From: an uncultured Pelagibacteraceae bacterium
Lineage (GTDB): Bacteria > Pseudomonadota > Alphaproteobacteria > Pelagibacterales > Pelagibacteraceae
Assembly (NCBI GenBank): GCA_902571975.1
Contig: CACGED010000002.1
Coordinates: 1-64,000, forward strand
Direction of reading: 5' to 3'
Length of the DNA: 64,000 bases
The position numbers and the translations under genes were made by a program. Shown here one piece after another: positions 9,555 through 20,149 of the stretch. Every line of letters starts with the position of its first letter. Within the stretch, counting starts at the first letter, position 1. The notes under the pieces were generated by a model. It was not told where the DNA came from and did not search any database. It saw only the letters and a list, made by a program, of their open reading frames with translations.

Positions 9555-9983
9555 TTATTTTTGAGATTGATTATCACTCACAATTTTAGCGATAACTTCT
9601 ACTGATCTTATTTTTTTTCCAGGGATTGTTCTTTTAATATTAACTTCATCAACATCATCTTGATGAATATCAATCAATTTATTTTCTTCCTCGTCAAAGA
9701 AATGGTGATGATGAGTTACATTTGTATCGTAATAACTCTGTGAAGCATTTAGTGGTATTTCTTTTAAGTAACCTTTCTTAATAAATGCATGAACAGTATT
9801 ATAAACGGTTGCTAGTGAAACCTTAATATTTGCTTGATTTTCAATGATTTTAACCAATTCTTTGATAGTAAAGTGAAAGGTCTTTTCAGCATCAAACAAA
9901 ACTTCACAAATTTTAATTCTTTGTTTTGTGGGTCTTAGACCTGATTTTCTTAATTTATCTATATATTGCTCTGCGTAAGCCAT
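9555..9983 (-). CDS. Fur-superfamily regulator, Irr/PerR-type
   Basis: [33 protein letters not shown]; histidine-rich [17 protein letters not shown] typical of Irr-type regulators; adjacent to rubrerythrin. Confidence 0.85.
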   Translation of the reverse strand: MAYAEQYIDKLRKSGLRPTKQRIKICEVLFDAEKTFHFTIKELVKIIENQANIKVSLATVYNTVHAFIKKGYLKEIPLNASQSYYDTNVTHHHHFFDEEENKLIDIHQDDVDEVNIKRTIPGKKIRSVEVIAKIVSDNQSQK

Positions 9984-9989
9984 TACTAA

Positions 9990-10004
9990 TTATAATTATT
10001 CTAA
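9990..10004. promoter_or_regulatory. Putative Fur-family operator in the regulator/fabA divergent intergenic region
   Basis: TTATAATTATTCTAA; one mismatch to the PerR-box pattern TTATAATNATTATAA. Confidence 0.5.
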
Positions 10005-10056
10005 AGAATATCTATATTATAATGTTTGTAAATCAAGTAATAAGATTAAAAAAATT

Positions 10057-10557
10057 ATGAAAAAAAGTTCCTTTAATTATAATGAATTAATAAGCTGCGC
10101 AAATGGGGAACTTTTTGGCCCTGGAAATGCAAAATTACCTTCTCCACCAATGCTAATGTTTGATAGAATTACTGAAATTAGTGAAAAAAATGGAGCTTTT
10201 GACAAAGGAATAATGAAGGCTGAACTTGATATAAAAGATGATCTGTGGTTTTTTGATTGTCACTTTAAGGAAGATCCAGTAATGCCAGGATGCTTAGGTT
10301 TGGATGCTATGTGGCAACTGGTAGGGTTTTACTTAGGTTGGCTTGGAAATCCTGGGAGAGGAAGAGCTTTAGGAGTAAGCACAGTAAAGTTTACAGGAGA
10401 GGTTTTAAAAGATGTCAAAATGGCGACATATATTATTGATATGAAAAGAATATTGATTAAAGGTGAAACAACAGTTGGACTAGCAAATGGTGTTCTTCTT
10501 GCTGATGGCAAAAAAATATACTCTGCAGACAGTCTAAAAGTAGGATTATTTAAATAA
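10057..10557 (+). CDS. fabA: 3-hydroxydecanoyl-ACP dehydratase/isomerase
   Basis: [43 protein letters not shown]. Confidence 0.97.
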   Translation: MKKSSFNYNELISCANGELFGPGNAKLPSPPMLMFDRITEISEKNGAFDKGIMKAELDIKDDLWFFDCHFKEDPVMPGCLGLDAMWQLVGFYLGWLGNPGRGRALGVSTVKFTGEVLKDVKMATYIIDMKRILIKGETTVGLANGVLLADGKKIYSADSLKVGLFK

Positions 10558-11768
10558 TGCGAAGAGTAGTAATTACGGGTTTGGGAATTGTTTCATGTCT
10601 TGGAAATAATCAAGAAGAAGTTCATCAATCATTACTAAATACAAAATCAGGAATTTCTTTCTCTGAAGAATATAAAGAGCACAATCTTAAAAGTCATATT
10701 CATGGAAAACCTAATATCAAACTTGAGGATCATATAGATAGAAAAACAATTAGATTTATGGGTTCAGGATCTGCTTACAATTATGTTGCAATGAAAGAGG
10801 CGATTGAAGATTCGGGGTTGGAAGAAAGTGAAGTAAGTAATTTCAAAACAGGAATTGTAATGGGTTCAGGAGGACCTTCAATTGAAAATGTTATTTTAGC
10901 AGCAGATAAAACTAGAGCTAAGACTCCAAAATTAATGGGACCATTTATTGTACCAAGAACAATGGCAAGTACCGCCTCAGCAACACTTGCTGTTCCTTTC
11001 AAAATTAAAGGAACAAACTATACAATGAGTTCAGCCTGTGCAACTAGTGGACACTGTATTGGAAATTCTATGGAACTTATTCAGATGGGAAAACAAGATG
11101 TTGTTTTTGCAGGTGGTAGCGAAGAGATACACTGGGCAATGACAGCCATGTTTGATGCGATGACAGCATTATCTTCAAAATATAATGATACACCTGAGAA
11201 AGCATCAAGAGCTTACGACAAAACTAGAGATGGCTTTGTAATTGCTGGAGGTGCAGGGGTTTTAGTTCTTGAGGAATATGAACACGCTAAAGCTCGAGGA
11301 GCTAAAATATACGCAGAATTAACAGGTTATGGAGCAACTTCAGATGGATATGATATGGTAGCGCCTTCTGGTGAAGGTGCAGTAAGATGTATGCAAATGG
11401 CAATGGCAACTTCAAAAAATAAAGTAGATTATATAAATACTCATGGAACTTCTACTCCAGTTGGAGATATTACTGAATTGAATGCTGTTAAAGAAGCTTT
11501 TGGAAATGAAATTCCAAAGATTAGTTCAACTAAATCTTTATCAGGTCATCCGTTAGGAGCTGCATCAGTACATGAAGCAATATATTGTTTAATTATGATG
11601 AAAAATAACTTCATTACTGGGTCAGCTAACATAAGCGAAATGGATGAAGAGGCTAAAAAATTTCCAATAGTCGCTAAAACAGAAACAGAAGCAACATTAA
11701 ATACTGTCATGTCTAATAGTTTTGGTTTTGGTGGAACAAATGCAACTCTAGTATTTGAGAAAGTCTAA
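10557..11768 (+). CDS. fabB: 3-oxoacyl-ACP synthase I
   Basis: [18 protein letters not shown]; active site [38 protein letters not shown]. Confidence 0.97.
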   Translation: MRRVVITGLGIVSCLGNNQEEVHQSLLNTKSGISFSEEYKEHNLKSHIHGKPNIKLEDHIDRKTIRFMGSGSAYNYVAMKEAIEDSGLEESEVSNFKTGIVMGSGGPSIENVILAADKTRAKTPKLMGPFIVPRTMASTASATLAVPFKIKGTNYTMSSACATSGHCIGNSMELIQMGKQDVVFAGGSEEIHWAMTAMFDAMTALSSKYNDTPEKASRAYDKTRDGFVIAGGAGVLVLEEYEHAKARGAKIYAELTGYGATSDGYDMVAPSGEGAVRCMQMAMATSKNKVDYINTHGTSTPVGDITELNAVKEAFGNEIPKISSTKSLSGHPLGAASVHEAIYCLIMMKNNFITGSANISEMDEEAKKFPIVAKTETEATLNTVMSNSFGFGGTNATLVFEKV

Positions 11769-11771
11769 CTT

Positions 11772-12557
11772 ATGTCTTTAATGAAGGGTAAAAAAGGACT
11801 GATAATGGGTGTTGCTAATGAAAGATCTATTGCATGGGGTATTTCTCAGAAACTTTCAGAGGCAGGTGCTGAATTAGCTTTTACATATTTAGGTGATGCT
11901 CTTAAAAAAAGAGTGGTTCCTCTTGCAGAAAAACTAAATTCTAATGTTACTTTTAGCTGCGATGTTGAAAAAAAAGAAGATGTAATAAAATTGTTTGAAG
12001 ATGTTAAAACCCAATGGGGAGAAATTGATTTTGTTGTTCACGCAATCGCTTTTTCTGATAAATCTGAACTTTCAGGAGAATATCTAAATACAACAAGAGA
12101 AAATTTTTTAAAAAGTATGCTTATATCATGCTTTTCATTTACCGAAGTTGCAAAAGAAGCTTCAAAAGTTATGAAAGAGGGTGGTAGCATGATTACACTT
12201 AGCTATGAAGCCAACAAAGCAATCCCTAACTATAATGTGATGGGTGTCTGCAAAGCTGCATTAGAGTCTAGTGTTAAATACTTAGCTAGAGATTTAGGAG
12301 CAAAAGGAATAAGAGTGAATGCAATAAGTGCTGGACCAATAAAAACATTGGCTGCGTCAGCTATTGGAGATGCAAAATTTTTATATAAATGGAATGCTGA
12401 TCACTCTTTTTTAAAAAGGAATGTAGATAACATTGATGTTGGAAACTCAGCATTATATCTTCTAAGCGATATGGCAGGTGGTGTTACAGGTGAAATTCAC
12501 TATGTTGATGCTGGTTATAACAAAGTAGGTATGCCAGATCCAAAAAATATATCTTAA
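11772..12557 (+). CDS. fabI: Enoyl-ACP reductase
   Basis: GVANERSIAWGISQKLSEAGAELAFTY; LSYEANKAIPNYNVMGVCKAALES. Confidence 0.95.
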   Translation: MSLMKGKKGLIMGVANERSIAWGISQKLSEAGAELAFTYLGDALKKRVVPLAEKLNSNVTFSCDVEKKEDVIKLFEDVKTQWGEIDFVVHAIAFSDKSELSGEYLNTTRENFLKSMLISCFSFTEVAKEASKVMKEGGSMITLSYEANKAIPNYNVMGVCKAALESSVKYLARDLGAKGIRVNAISAGPIKTLAASAIGDAKFLYKWNADHSFLKRNVDNIDVGNSALYLLSDMAGGVTGEIHYVDAGYNKVGMPDPKNIS

Positions 12558-12569
12558 AAGTTAATCATT

Positions 12570-12719
12570 ATGTTAATTTTAGTTTGGTTTGTAGTTTGTA
12601 TAATATTTATTTTTGTTCAATTAATTCTCGAAGGCTCTGGTCATGCACTAGAAGTTTTTGCCCTATTGACTGCCATAGCTTTATTCTTAATAAATAAGCT
12701 TGGGAAAAAAAATAAATAA
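12570..12719 (+). CDS. Small putative membrane protein (49 aa)
   Basis: Manual translation MLILVWFVVCIIFIFVQLILEGSGHALEVFALLTAIALFLINKLGKKNK*; two hydrophobic stretches; fills the fabI-msrB gap. Confidence 0.5.
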   Translation: MLILVWFVVCIIFIFVQLILEGSGHALEVFALLTAIALFLINKLGKKNK

Positions 12720-12735
12720 CTAATAAATAATTATT

Positions 12736-13227
12736 GTGAGAAGAAAGTTTTTGAAAATTGCTGGGGCTTCTATATTAAGTTTCATATTTTATCCGTTAAC
12801 ATCATTAGCAAATAACATAGTTGGTTTTAAAAAAAAATTAAAGAAAGATGAGAGTGAATACAATATAATTAATCCTGATCTTACAAATGAGCAAAAAATA
12901 ATAATGTTTGAGGAGGGTACTGAGCGTGCAGGTACTAGTGAATTAAATTATGAGAAAAGAAAAGGATCTTATCATTGTGCTAATTGTGGTGTGAAACTAT
13001 TTGAGTCCAATGCAAAATTTGATAGTGGAACTGGGTGGCCATCATTCACTGAGGCAATACCAGGCGTATTTGTAACAAAAACTGATTATTCTTTTGGCAT
13101 GAAGAGGACTGAATATAGCTGTGCAAATTGTGGCGCTCATCACGGCCATGTATTCAATGATGGACCTGATGGTGGAAAAAGATATTGTAGCAACGGTCTT
13201 TGCTTGCTCTTTGTCCCGGAGAGTTAG
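12736..13227 (+). CDS. msrB: Peptide-methionine (R)-S-oxide reductase with N-terminal export signal
   Basis: GTG start; YHCANCGVKLF, GWPSF, YSCANCGAHHGHVF, RYCSNG; N-terminus MRRKFLKIAGASILSFIFYPLTSLANN. Confidence 0.92.
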   Translation: MRRKFLKIAGASILSFIFYPLTSLANNIVGFKKKLKKDESEYNIINPDLTNEQKIIMFEEGTERAGTSELNYEKRKGSYHCANCGVKLFESNAKFDSGTGWPSFTEAIPGVFVTKTDYSFGMKRTEYSCANCGAHHGHVFNDGPDGGKRYCSNGLCLLFVPES

Positions 13228-13230
13228 TAA

Positions 13231-13611
13231 TTATATTTTTCTTATATAACCAACATTAGTAGTTTTAAAATGCTTGAAAGGGATATTTGTATCTTTAATT
13301 GCCTTGATAGTCTCTTTCGTAATATTTCCATAGACCTCTATTTCGAATCTATCGGCAATTTTGTTGTGCTTTTCAACATAAGCTTGGACTGGGGCATTAT
13401 TTAGATGATGCAGCATAGCTTCACTATTTCGGTAAACTTCACTCCAAGTAAACTCTAATGAATCAGTTGGATCTTGATCAAAAGTATGAATAAGCATGTC
13501 TGGCTCTGATGCATTAACAGCATCATCAGCTTCTTTTGCTATCTTGAGATACTCTTCAATCTTGCCTTCTTTAACACGTATTCTAGCAATTAAAATAAAT
13601 GGGTTGGACAT
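13231..13611 (-). CDS. Antibiotic biosynthesis monooxygenase (ABM)-domain protein
   Basis: FILIARIRVKEGKIEEYLKIAKEADDAVNASEPDMLIHTFDQDPTD ABM-like pattern. Confidence 0.75.
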   Translation of the reverse strand: MSNPFILIARIRVKEGKIEEYLKIAKEADDAVNASEPDMLIHTFDQDPTDSLEFTWSEVYRNSEAMLHHLNNAPVQAYVEKHNKIADRFEIEVYGNITKETIKAIKDTNIPFKHFKTTNVGYIRKI

Positions 13612-13615
13612 TTAT

Positions 13616-15688
13616 CTATATAGCAGCCTGCTTTATAGAAAGTTTTACTTTTCCTCTATCAAATCCAATAACTTTTACCTTAACTTCATCACCTTCTTTG
13701 ACTACATCGGTTACTTTGGCAACTCTTTTATCGGCTAGCTCAGAAATATGAACTAGACCATCCTGTTTGCCTAAGAAATTTACAAAAGCCCCAAACTCCA
13801 TAATTTTCATAACTTTTCCATTATAAATTTTATTTAATTCAGCTTTAGCTGTTATATCTTTGATCATTTGCATAGCTATATTTCTTGACTCTTCATCTGG
13901 AGCAGCAACTGTAACCACACCTTCATCATTTACATCAACTTTAGCTCCAGATTTTTCGACAATTTCTCTAATTGTTGCTCCACCTTTTCCAATGACAGCA
14001 GCTATATCTTTTTTATCAACCGTAATTTTTTCCATTTTTGGAGTATGTTTTCCAACATCATCTCTAGATTTGTCTAATGCTTTATTCATTTCACCCAAAA
14101 TATGAATTCTTCCATCTTTTGCTTGATTTAAAGCCTGTTCCATAATTTCAAATGTAATTCCAGTTATTTTAATATCCATTTGTAAAGATGTGATCCCATC
14201 TTTAGTACCTGCAACTTTAAAATCCATATCTCCAAGGTGATCTTCATCACCAAGAATATCTGAGAGTACAGAAAAATCATCACCTTCTTTTATTAAACCC
14301 ATCGCAATACCTGCAACTGGCTCTTTAATAGGAACACCTGCATCCATAAGAGCAAGTGAAGTTCCACAAACAGTTGCCATTGAAGACGAACCATTAGACT
14401 CCGTGATTTCTGATACAATCCTGAACGTATAAGGAAAACTTTCTTTTGATGGAAGTGAAGAGTTAATTGCTCTCCATGCTAACTTACCATGACCTATTTC
14501 TCTTCTACCAGTTCCAATTCTTCCAGTTTCACCAACTGAAAAAGGAGGAAAGTTATAATGAAGCATAAATCTTTCTCTATGTTGTCCATCTAAACTTTCT
14601 AAACGTTGTTCATCATCACTAGTTCCTAGAGTGGTAACCACAATTGCTTGAGTTTCTCCTCTAGTGAATAATGCTGAACCATGCGCTCTTGGTAAAACTC
14701 CAACTTCACACATAATTGGTCTTACATCTGCGAGGCCTCTTCCATCAATACGGTTTTTGTTTTTAAGAATATCAGTTCTTACTATAGATTTTTCTAAATT
14801 TTTAAGCTGTGAGTTTACATCTAGATCTGAGTAATCCTCATTTTCTTCATAAAGCTTTTTAGCTTTCTCAGTAATTTCAGAAATTTGATTAGATCTATCT
14901 TGTTTATCTCTAGTAGAGAATGCTTTCTTTAAATCTTCAGTAAATTCATCTTCTAATTTCTTTTTTACCTCTGAAAGATCTTTTTTCTCAACTTTCCATT
15001 CAGGTTTTCTACACTCTTTTGCTAATTCTTCGATCATTTCTATCACTGGGACAAATCCTTCATGTCCAAACTTCACAGCATCTAGCATTTCTTGTTCCGT
15101 CAATCCATTTGCTTCAGACTCGACCATTAACACTGCATCTTTAGTTCCAGCTACAACAAGATCTAACTTAGATTTTTCCAATTCTTTTTTAGACGGGTTA
15201 AGTACGTACTTTCCTTCAATAAAGCCAACTCTAGAAGCTCCAACAGGACCCATAAATGGCATTCCAGAGATAGCTAACGCTGCTGATGAAGCAGTGATTG
15301 CTAAAATATCTGGTTGATTTTCAGCGTCGTATGAAATTACTGTCGGTAATAACTGTACTTCGTTTTTAAATGCATCTGGAAACAAAGGTCTTATCGGTCT
15401 ATCAATTAATCTTGAAATTAATGTTTCGCTCTCAGTTGGTCTTGCTTCTCTTTTAAAATACCCACCAGGAATTTTACCACCAGCATAATATTTTTCTTGG
15501 TAATTAACTGATAAAGGAAAATAATCCATATCTGGATTTACTTTCTTTGCACCAACTACTGTTGCTAAGATAACTGTTTCACCACATTGAGCTATAATTG
15601 CTCCATCTGCTTGTCTTGCTATTTTTCCTGTCTCTAAACTTATTTTTTTTCCACTTATTTCTATTTCTTTTTTTACTACTTTAAACAT
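13616..15688 (-). CDS. pnp: Polyribonucleotide nucleotidyltransferase
   Basis: Full-length PNPase: [31 protein letters not shown]-terminal KH and S1 domains. Confidence 0.98.
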   Translation of the reverse strand: MFKVVKKEIEISGKKISLETGKIARQADGAIIAQCGETVILATVVGAKKVNPDMDYFPLSVNYQEKYYAGGKIPGGYFKREARPTESETLISRLIDRPIRPLFPDAFKNEVQLLPTVISYDAENQPDILAITASSAALAISGMPFMGPVGASRVGFIEGKYVLNPSKKELEKSKLDLVVAGTKDAVLMVESEANGLTEQEMLDAVKFGHEGFVPVIEMIEELAKECRKPEWKVEKKDLSEVKKKLEDEFTEDLKKAFSTRDKQDRSNQISEITEKAKKLYEENEDYSDLDVNSQLKNLEKSIVRTDILKNKNRIDGRGLADVRPIMCEVGVLPRAHGSALFTRGETQAIVVTTLGTSDDEQRLESLDGQHRERFMLHYNFPPFSVGETGRIGTGRREIGHGKLAWRAINSSLPSKESFPYTFRIVSEITESNGSSSMATVCGTSLALMDAGVPIKEPVAGIAMGLIKEGDDFSVLSDILGDEDHLGDMDFKVAGTKDGITSLQMDIKITGITFEIMEQALNQAKDGRIHILGEMNKALDKSRDDVGKHTPKMEKITVDKKDIAAVIGKGGATIREIVEKSGAKVDVNDEGVVTVAAPDEESRNIAMQMIKDITAKAELNKIYNGKVMKIMEFGAFVNFLGKQDGLVHISELADKRVAKVTDVVKEGDEVKVKVIGFDRGKVKLSIKQAAI

Positions 15689-15937
15689 TTACTTCCTTAA
15701 ATTTAGTTTTGTTAATACTGTCTTATAAGACTCCATATTATTTTTCTTTAAATAGTCTAATAATTTTTTTCTTCTATTTACCGCTCTCAAAAGACCTACC
15801 GAAGAGTGTTTGTCCTTTTTGAATTGTTTAATATGTTTTGATAGACTCTCAATTTTTCCTGTTAATTGAGCTATCTGAACTTCTGAAGATCCAGTATCTT
15901 TATCATGGATTTGAAGTTCCTTTACTTTTTCTTTCAT
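15689..15937 (-). CDS. rpsO: 30S ribosomal protein S15
   Basis: HDKDTGSSEVQIAQLTGKIESLSKHIKQFKKDKHSSVGLLRAVNRRKKLLDYLKK. Confidence 0.98.
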   Translation of the reverse strand: MKEKVKELQIHDKDTGSSEVQIAQLTGKIESLSKHIKQFKKDKHSSVGLLRAVNRRKKLLDYLKKNNMESYKTVLTKLNLRK

Positions 15938-15945
15938 TTTTTTCC

Positions 15946-16311
15946 TTATTTATTTGTTTGTTTGATTAAATTTTCTATTTTTTCCGCATAATCAAAAGAG
16001 TCGTCTTTTACGAAAAAAAGTTTTGGTAAAAACTTCATAATAATTTTTTTAGATAAAACTTTTCTAATCATAAATGAAGATATTTTTAATTTTTCTATAA
16101 TCACTTCTGTGTTTTTTCCTCCTAATGGCATTACAAATATTTTTGCAGTTTTTAAATCTGGTGACATTCTCACCTCTGTAACAGTAATTTCTTTAGTCGA
16201 CAAATTTGGTATTTTAGCCTCATCCCTTATAAAGAGAATACCTAAAGCTTGCTTTATCATTTCTCCAACTCTTAATTGTCTTTGTGTAATTGGTTTTCCT
16301 AAATGTTTCAC
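15946..16311 (-). CDS. rbfA: Ribosome-binding factor A
   Basis: RQLRVGEMIKQALG, EVRMSPDLKTAKIFVMPLGG; adjacent to infB. Confidence 0.93.
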   Translation of the reverse strand: MKHLGKPITQRQLRVGEMIKQALGILFIRDEAKIPNLSTKEITVTEVRMSPDLKTAKIFVMPLGGKNTEVIIEKLKISSFMIRKVLSKKIIMKFLPKLFFVKDDSFDYAEKIENLIKQTNK

Positions 16312-18528
16312 TTAAATTGTTCTTTCAGTAATTTTTGCATTATAAACTTCTATGATGTCTTTTTTTTGAAAATCAGCAAAATCTTTAAGAGTAATTCCAC
16401 ACTCCAAACCTGCTGAAACCTGTTTAGTTTGATCTTTTTCTCTAAAAATAGAGCCAATTTTTCCATTAAATATTATAGCTCCATCTCTAATAACTCTTGC
16501 ACTAGAATTTTGGGTTATTTCTCCCTCTACTACTTTTGAGCCAGCTACTTTCCCAACTTTTGAAACCTTAAAAATTTCAAGAATTTCTGCACTTCCAACA
16601 ATTGTTTCTTGTATATCTGGAGATAATAATCCTGCCATCTTGGATTTTATAAAATCTAATACTTCATAGATTATATTATAAGAGGAAATTAAAATTTTTT
16701 CTTGCTCTGCTCTTTTCTTTGCCTCTTTACTTGGTTTAACATTGAATGCAATTATTACAGCATTAGATGCTTTTGCCAAAGTTACATCTGTTTCCGTCAC
16801 CATTCCTATGTCAGAAAGAAGTATTTTTGGTTTTACTTCATCATGTTTTATTTGATCTATTGCATTTTTGATTGCCTCAGATGAACCATGAACATCAGAT
16901 TTAATAATTATATTTAATTCCTCTGATACTGAGCTCTGAAAGGCAGAGTCTTGTGTGACGAAATTAATAGGAATTTTCACATTTTTTGACTCTTCAACTC
17001 TTGCTTCGCAAAGAGATTTAGCCTCTTTTTCATTTGATAACACAATAAAATCATCCCCTGATTTTGCTGCACCATTGATACCAATTATTTCAATTGGAGT
17101 AGCTGGTTCAGCAATTTCAATATCTTTACCTTGATCGTTAATTATTGCTCTTATTTTGCCCCATTTCAATCCACTAACAAAATAGTCTCCCTTTTTCAGA
17201 GTACCTGTTGTTACAACAATATTTGCGACTGGCCCTCGCCCAATATCTATTTTTGATTCTAAAACTATACCCTTAGCATTTGTTTCAAAATCAGTTTTTA
17301 AATCTAATAATTCTGCTTGTAGTAAAACTGACTCAACTAATTTATCCAAATTTTTTTTAGTTTTTGTTGAGATTTCTACCATTAAAGTATCACCTGATAA
17401 ATCTTCAGCAATTAACTCATATTCTAAAAGTTGATTTTTTATTTTCTGCGGGTCTGCCTCGGGTAGATCACATTTATTTATAGCAACTACTATTGGTACA
17501 TTTGCTGCTTTAGCATGTTTAATTGACTCTATAGTTTGTGGTTTAACACCATCATCTGCTGCTACAACTAAAATTACGATATCTGTTAATTTAGAGCCTC
17601 TAGCTCTCATTTCTGTAAATGCTGCATGTCCTGGAGTATCAATAAATGTGATTTTGTTATTTTGGTGATTAATCTGATAAGCACCAATATGTTGAGTTAT
17701 GCCTCCAAATTCTCCCGAAACTACATTAGCTTTTCTTAAAACATCTAAAACAGAAGTTTTACCGTGATCAACATGCCCCATTACTGTAACTATTGGAGCT
17801 CTATTTTTTAAATTTTCTGATTTAACTTCTTTTATTTTTTCAATTATATCTTCAGCTTTAGTTTCACGTATAGGATTGTGACCAAATTCGTTTACTAAGT
17901 ATTCCGCTGTGTCAGCATCTATAGTATTATTTATAGTAACTGTAACTCCCATACCAAGCAAATGTTTAATAATGCTACTTGATTGTTCAGCCATTCTATT
18001 TGCTAGCTCTTTGATTGTTATTACTTCTGGAAGATTGATATCTCTTTTTACTTGAGCAAAATTATCTTTGTGTTCTTGTAGATTTAAGCTTCTATTTTCT
18101 TTTTGTTTTGCTCTTTTAAGTGAAGCTAAACTTCTAGATTTAGTCTCTGCATGATCATCACTTAAAGCCCTGGAGATTGTTAATTTTAATTCTCTTCTTT
18201 TGCCGGTGGACTTGTTTAACCTACCATCTTTTTGTATTGCCTCACCCTTTAACCTCCTTGTAGCTCTTTGCTCTGCCAATTTTCTTTTTTCAAAATCTGA
18301 GGCTGGTGGAGCAGAGGGTCTAACAAAATTGCTTGGTTTGGAGTAATTATTATTGTTTGGTCTTAAATTGCTAGCATTTTGTCTTGAAAATTGAGACTTT
18401 CCAGGAAACTTCGTGTTTTTTTTCTCGATAACAACAGTATTTTTAGATTGTGATTTAGCTTGCTCTATACTATTTAAAGTTTTTTTTGAACTTCCAGAAA
18501 TTGATAACTTTAATTTTTTTTTTTCCAT
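16312..18528 (-). CDS. infB: Translation initiation factor IF-2
   Basis: APIVTVMGHVDHGKTSVLDVLRKANV, DTPGHAAFTEMRARG, NKCDLPEADP. Confidence 0.98.
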   Translation of the reverse strand: MEKKKLKLSISGSSKKTLNSIEQAKSQSKNTVVIEKKNTKFPGKSQFSRQNASNLRPNNNNYSKPSNFVRPSAPPASDFEKRKLAEQRATRRLKGEAIQKDGRLNKSTGKRRELKLTISRALSDDHAETKSRSLASLKRAKQKENRSLNLQEHKDNFAQVKRDINLPEVITIKELANRMAEQSSSIIKHLLGMGVTVTINNTIDADTAEYLVNEFGHNPIRETKAEDIIEKIKEVKSENLKNRAPIVTVMGHVDHGKTSVLDVLRKANVVSGEFGGITQHIGAYQINHQNNKITFIDTPGHAAFTEMRARGSKLTDIVILVVAADDGVKPQTIESIKHAKAANVPIVVAINKCDLPEADPQKIKNQLLEYELIAEDLSGDTLMVEISTKTKKNLDKLVESVLLQAELLDLKTDFETNAKGIVLESKIDIGRGPVANIVVTTGTLKKGDYFVSGLKWGKIRAIINDQGKDIEIAEPATPIEIIGINGAAKSGDDFIVLSNEKEAKSLCEARVEESKNVKIPINFVTQDSAFQSSVSEELNIIIKSDVHGSSEAIKNAIDQIKHDEVKPKILLSDIGMVTETDVTLAKASNAVIIAFNVKPSKEAKKRAEQEKILISSYNIIYEVLDFIKSKMAGLLSPDIQETIVGSAEILEIFKVSKVGKVAGSKVVEGEITQNSSARVIRDGAIIFNGKIGSIFREKDQTKQVSAGLECGITLKDFADFQKKDIIEVYNAKITERTI

Positions 18529-18538
18529 ATTTCATCTC

Positions 18539-20092
18539 TCAATCTTTATAAACTTTATCTCTTGCAGACATTATTAAACTATCTGCCTCTGATTTTGATA
18601 AAGCAAAATCTTCTAAATATCCCTTAATTTTAACTCTTTCACCCTTAACAACATCGTATGTGCCTGTTAACTCATCTGAAGCTAAATCTGCTAAATCTGT
18701 AAGTCTTAAAATTTTTTGTTCACCAAGAGTTACCAGCATTCCTGGAGTAAGACCCTCATGATTTATCAAATCATTCTCTAAACCAAGATCTTTTATTCTA
18801 TTCGATATCTCAGCTTGATCTTTTTCATAAAATTCTTTTGCTCTTTCGATAAGTTCTTTTGCTGTATCCTCCTCTATACCTTCGATTTTAGTTATAGCAT
18901 CAACTGAACTATCTTTTATATCATCAATTGTTGAAAATCCTTCTGCCACTAAAAGTTGACCTAAAGTCTCATCTAGTTCAAGATTTTTGACAATACTATC
19001 AGTCTTTTCTTTGAATTCTAATTGTCTTCTTTCAGAATCTTCTTGCTCTGTCATTATATTAATTTCGTAGTTTAATAATTTTGTTGCTAGTCTTACATTC
19101 TGACCTCTTCTTCCAATAGCTTTGCTTAAATTTTCCTCTGTTAAAATTACATCTAATTTTTTTGAATCGTTATCTACATTTACTCTTTGAACTTCAGCTG
19201 GAGACAATGCATTTGAGACAACTACTGCAGGGTCTTCTGACCAATTAACAATATCTATTTTTTCTCCTTGGAGTTCATTTACTACAGCTTGAACTCTACT
19301 ACCTCTCATACCAACGCATGCTCCTACAGGATCTAATGAAGTATCTATTGCTTGTACACAAATTTTTGCCCTACTACCAGGATCTCTAGCAGATGATTTA
19401 ATTTCAATTAAACCATCATATATTTCTGGAACTTCCTGAATAAATAGCTTATCCATAAATTTAGCATGAGCTCTTGATAAGAAAATTTGTTGACCTCTTG
19501 GCTCTCTTCTAACATCCAGACAATAAGCTTTAACCCTATCACCAGCTCTAATATTTTCTCTTGGTATCATCTCATTTTTTTGAATAATTGCTTCTGTTCT
19601 TCCTAAATCAACTATTACATTCCCGAACTCAAGTCTTTTTACTATACCACTTAAAATAGTATCTTTTTTATCTACAAAATCATTATATTGCCTTTCTCTT
19701 TCAGCTTCTCTTACATTAAAACTAATTACTTGTTTTGCAGTTTGTGCTGCAATTCTACCAAAATCAAATGATGGAAGTGGTTGAAGAACCTCATCTCCAA
19801 CTTGTTTGTCTTTGTTAGACTGATTTAATTTTATTGCATTATCAAGAGTTATTTCAACGTTTGAGTTTTCAGGCTTATCAACTATCAATAATTTTCTAAA
19901 AATTCCTATATCACCATTATCTCTGTTGATTTCTACTTTGATTTCGTTGTCAACCCCAAATTTAGATTTAGCTGCTTTTGCAATACCGGTCTCCATTGAT
20001 TCTATAATCAATTCTTTGTCGATTGATTTTTCTAAAGCTACAGCTTCAGCAATTCTTAACAGCTCTAATTTATCTGCTCTTCTATTTAACAT
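18539..20092 (-). CDS. nusA: Transcription termination/antitermination factor NusA
   Basis: MLNRRADKLELLRIAEAVALEKSIDKELIIESMETGIAKAAKSKFG; S1, KH and C-terminal repeat regions. Confidence 0.97.
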   Translation of the reverse strand: MLNRRADKLELLRIAEAVALEKSIDKELIIESMETGIAKAAKSKFGVDNEIKVEINRDNGDIGIFRKLLIVDKPENSNVEITLDNAIKLNQSNKDKQVGDEVLQPLPSFDFGRIAAQTAKQVISFNVREAERERQYNDFVDKKDTILSGIVKRLEFGNVIVDLGRTEAIIQKNEMIPRENIRAGDRVKAYCLDVRREPRGQQIFLSRAHAKFMDKLFIQEVPEIYDGLIEIKSSARDPGSRAKICVQAIDTSLDPVGACVGMRGSRVQAVVNELQGEKIDIVNWSEDPAVVVSNALSPAEVQRVNVDNDSKKLDVILTEENLSKAIGRRGQNVRLATKLLNYEINIMTEQEDSERRQLEFKEKTDSIVKNLELDETLGQLLVAEGFSTIDDIKDSSVDAITKIEGIEEDTAKELIERAKEFYEKDQAEISNRIKDLGLENDLINHEGLTPGMLVTLGEQKILRLTDLADLASDELTGTYDVVKGERVKIKGYLEDFALSKSEADSLIMSARDKVYKD

Positions 20093-20114
20093 ATTTTTTA
20101 TTTAACATATTTTT
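20084..20114. repeat. Tandem direct duplication (16-bp unit, second copy 15 bp identical) spanning the nusA start codon
   Basis: ATTTAACATATTTTTT (20084-20099) followed directly by ATTTAACATATTTTT (20100-20114). Confidence 0.9.
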
Positions 20115-20125
20115 GTCAGCCAAAA

Positions 20126-20149
20126 AAAAATGGGCCTAAGCCCATTTTT
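20126..20149. terminator. Rho-independent terminator-like hairpin downstream of metK
   Basis: AAAAATGGGC-CTAA-GCCCATTTTT: perfect 10-bp stem, 4-nt loop, U-tract on the minus strand, 56 nt past the metK stop. Confidence 0.85.
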
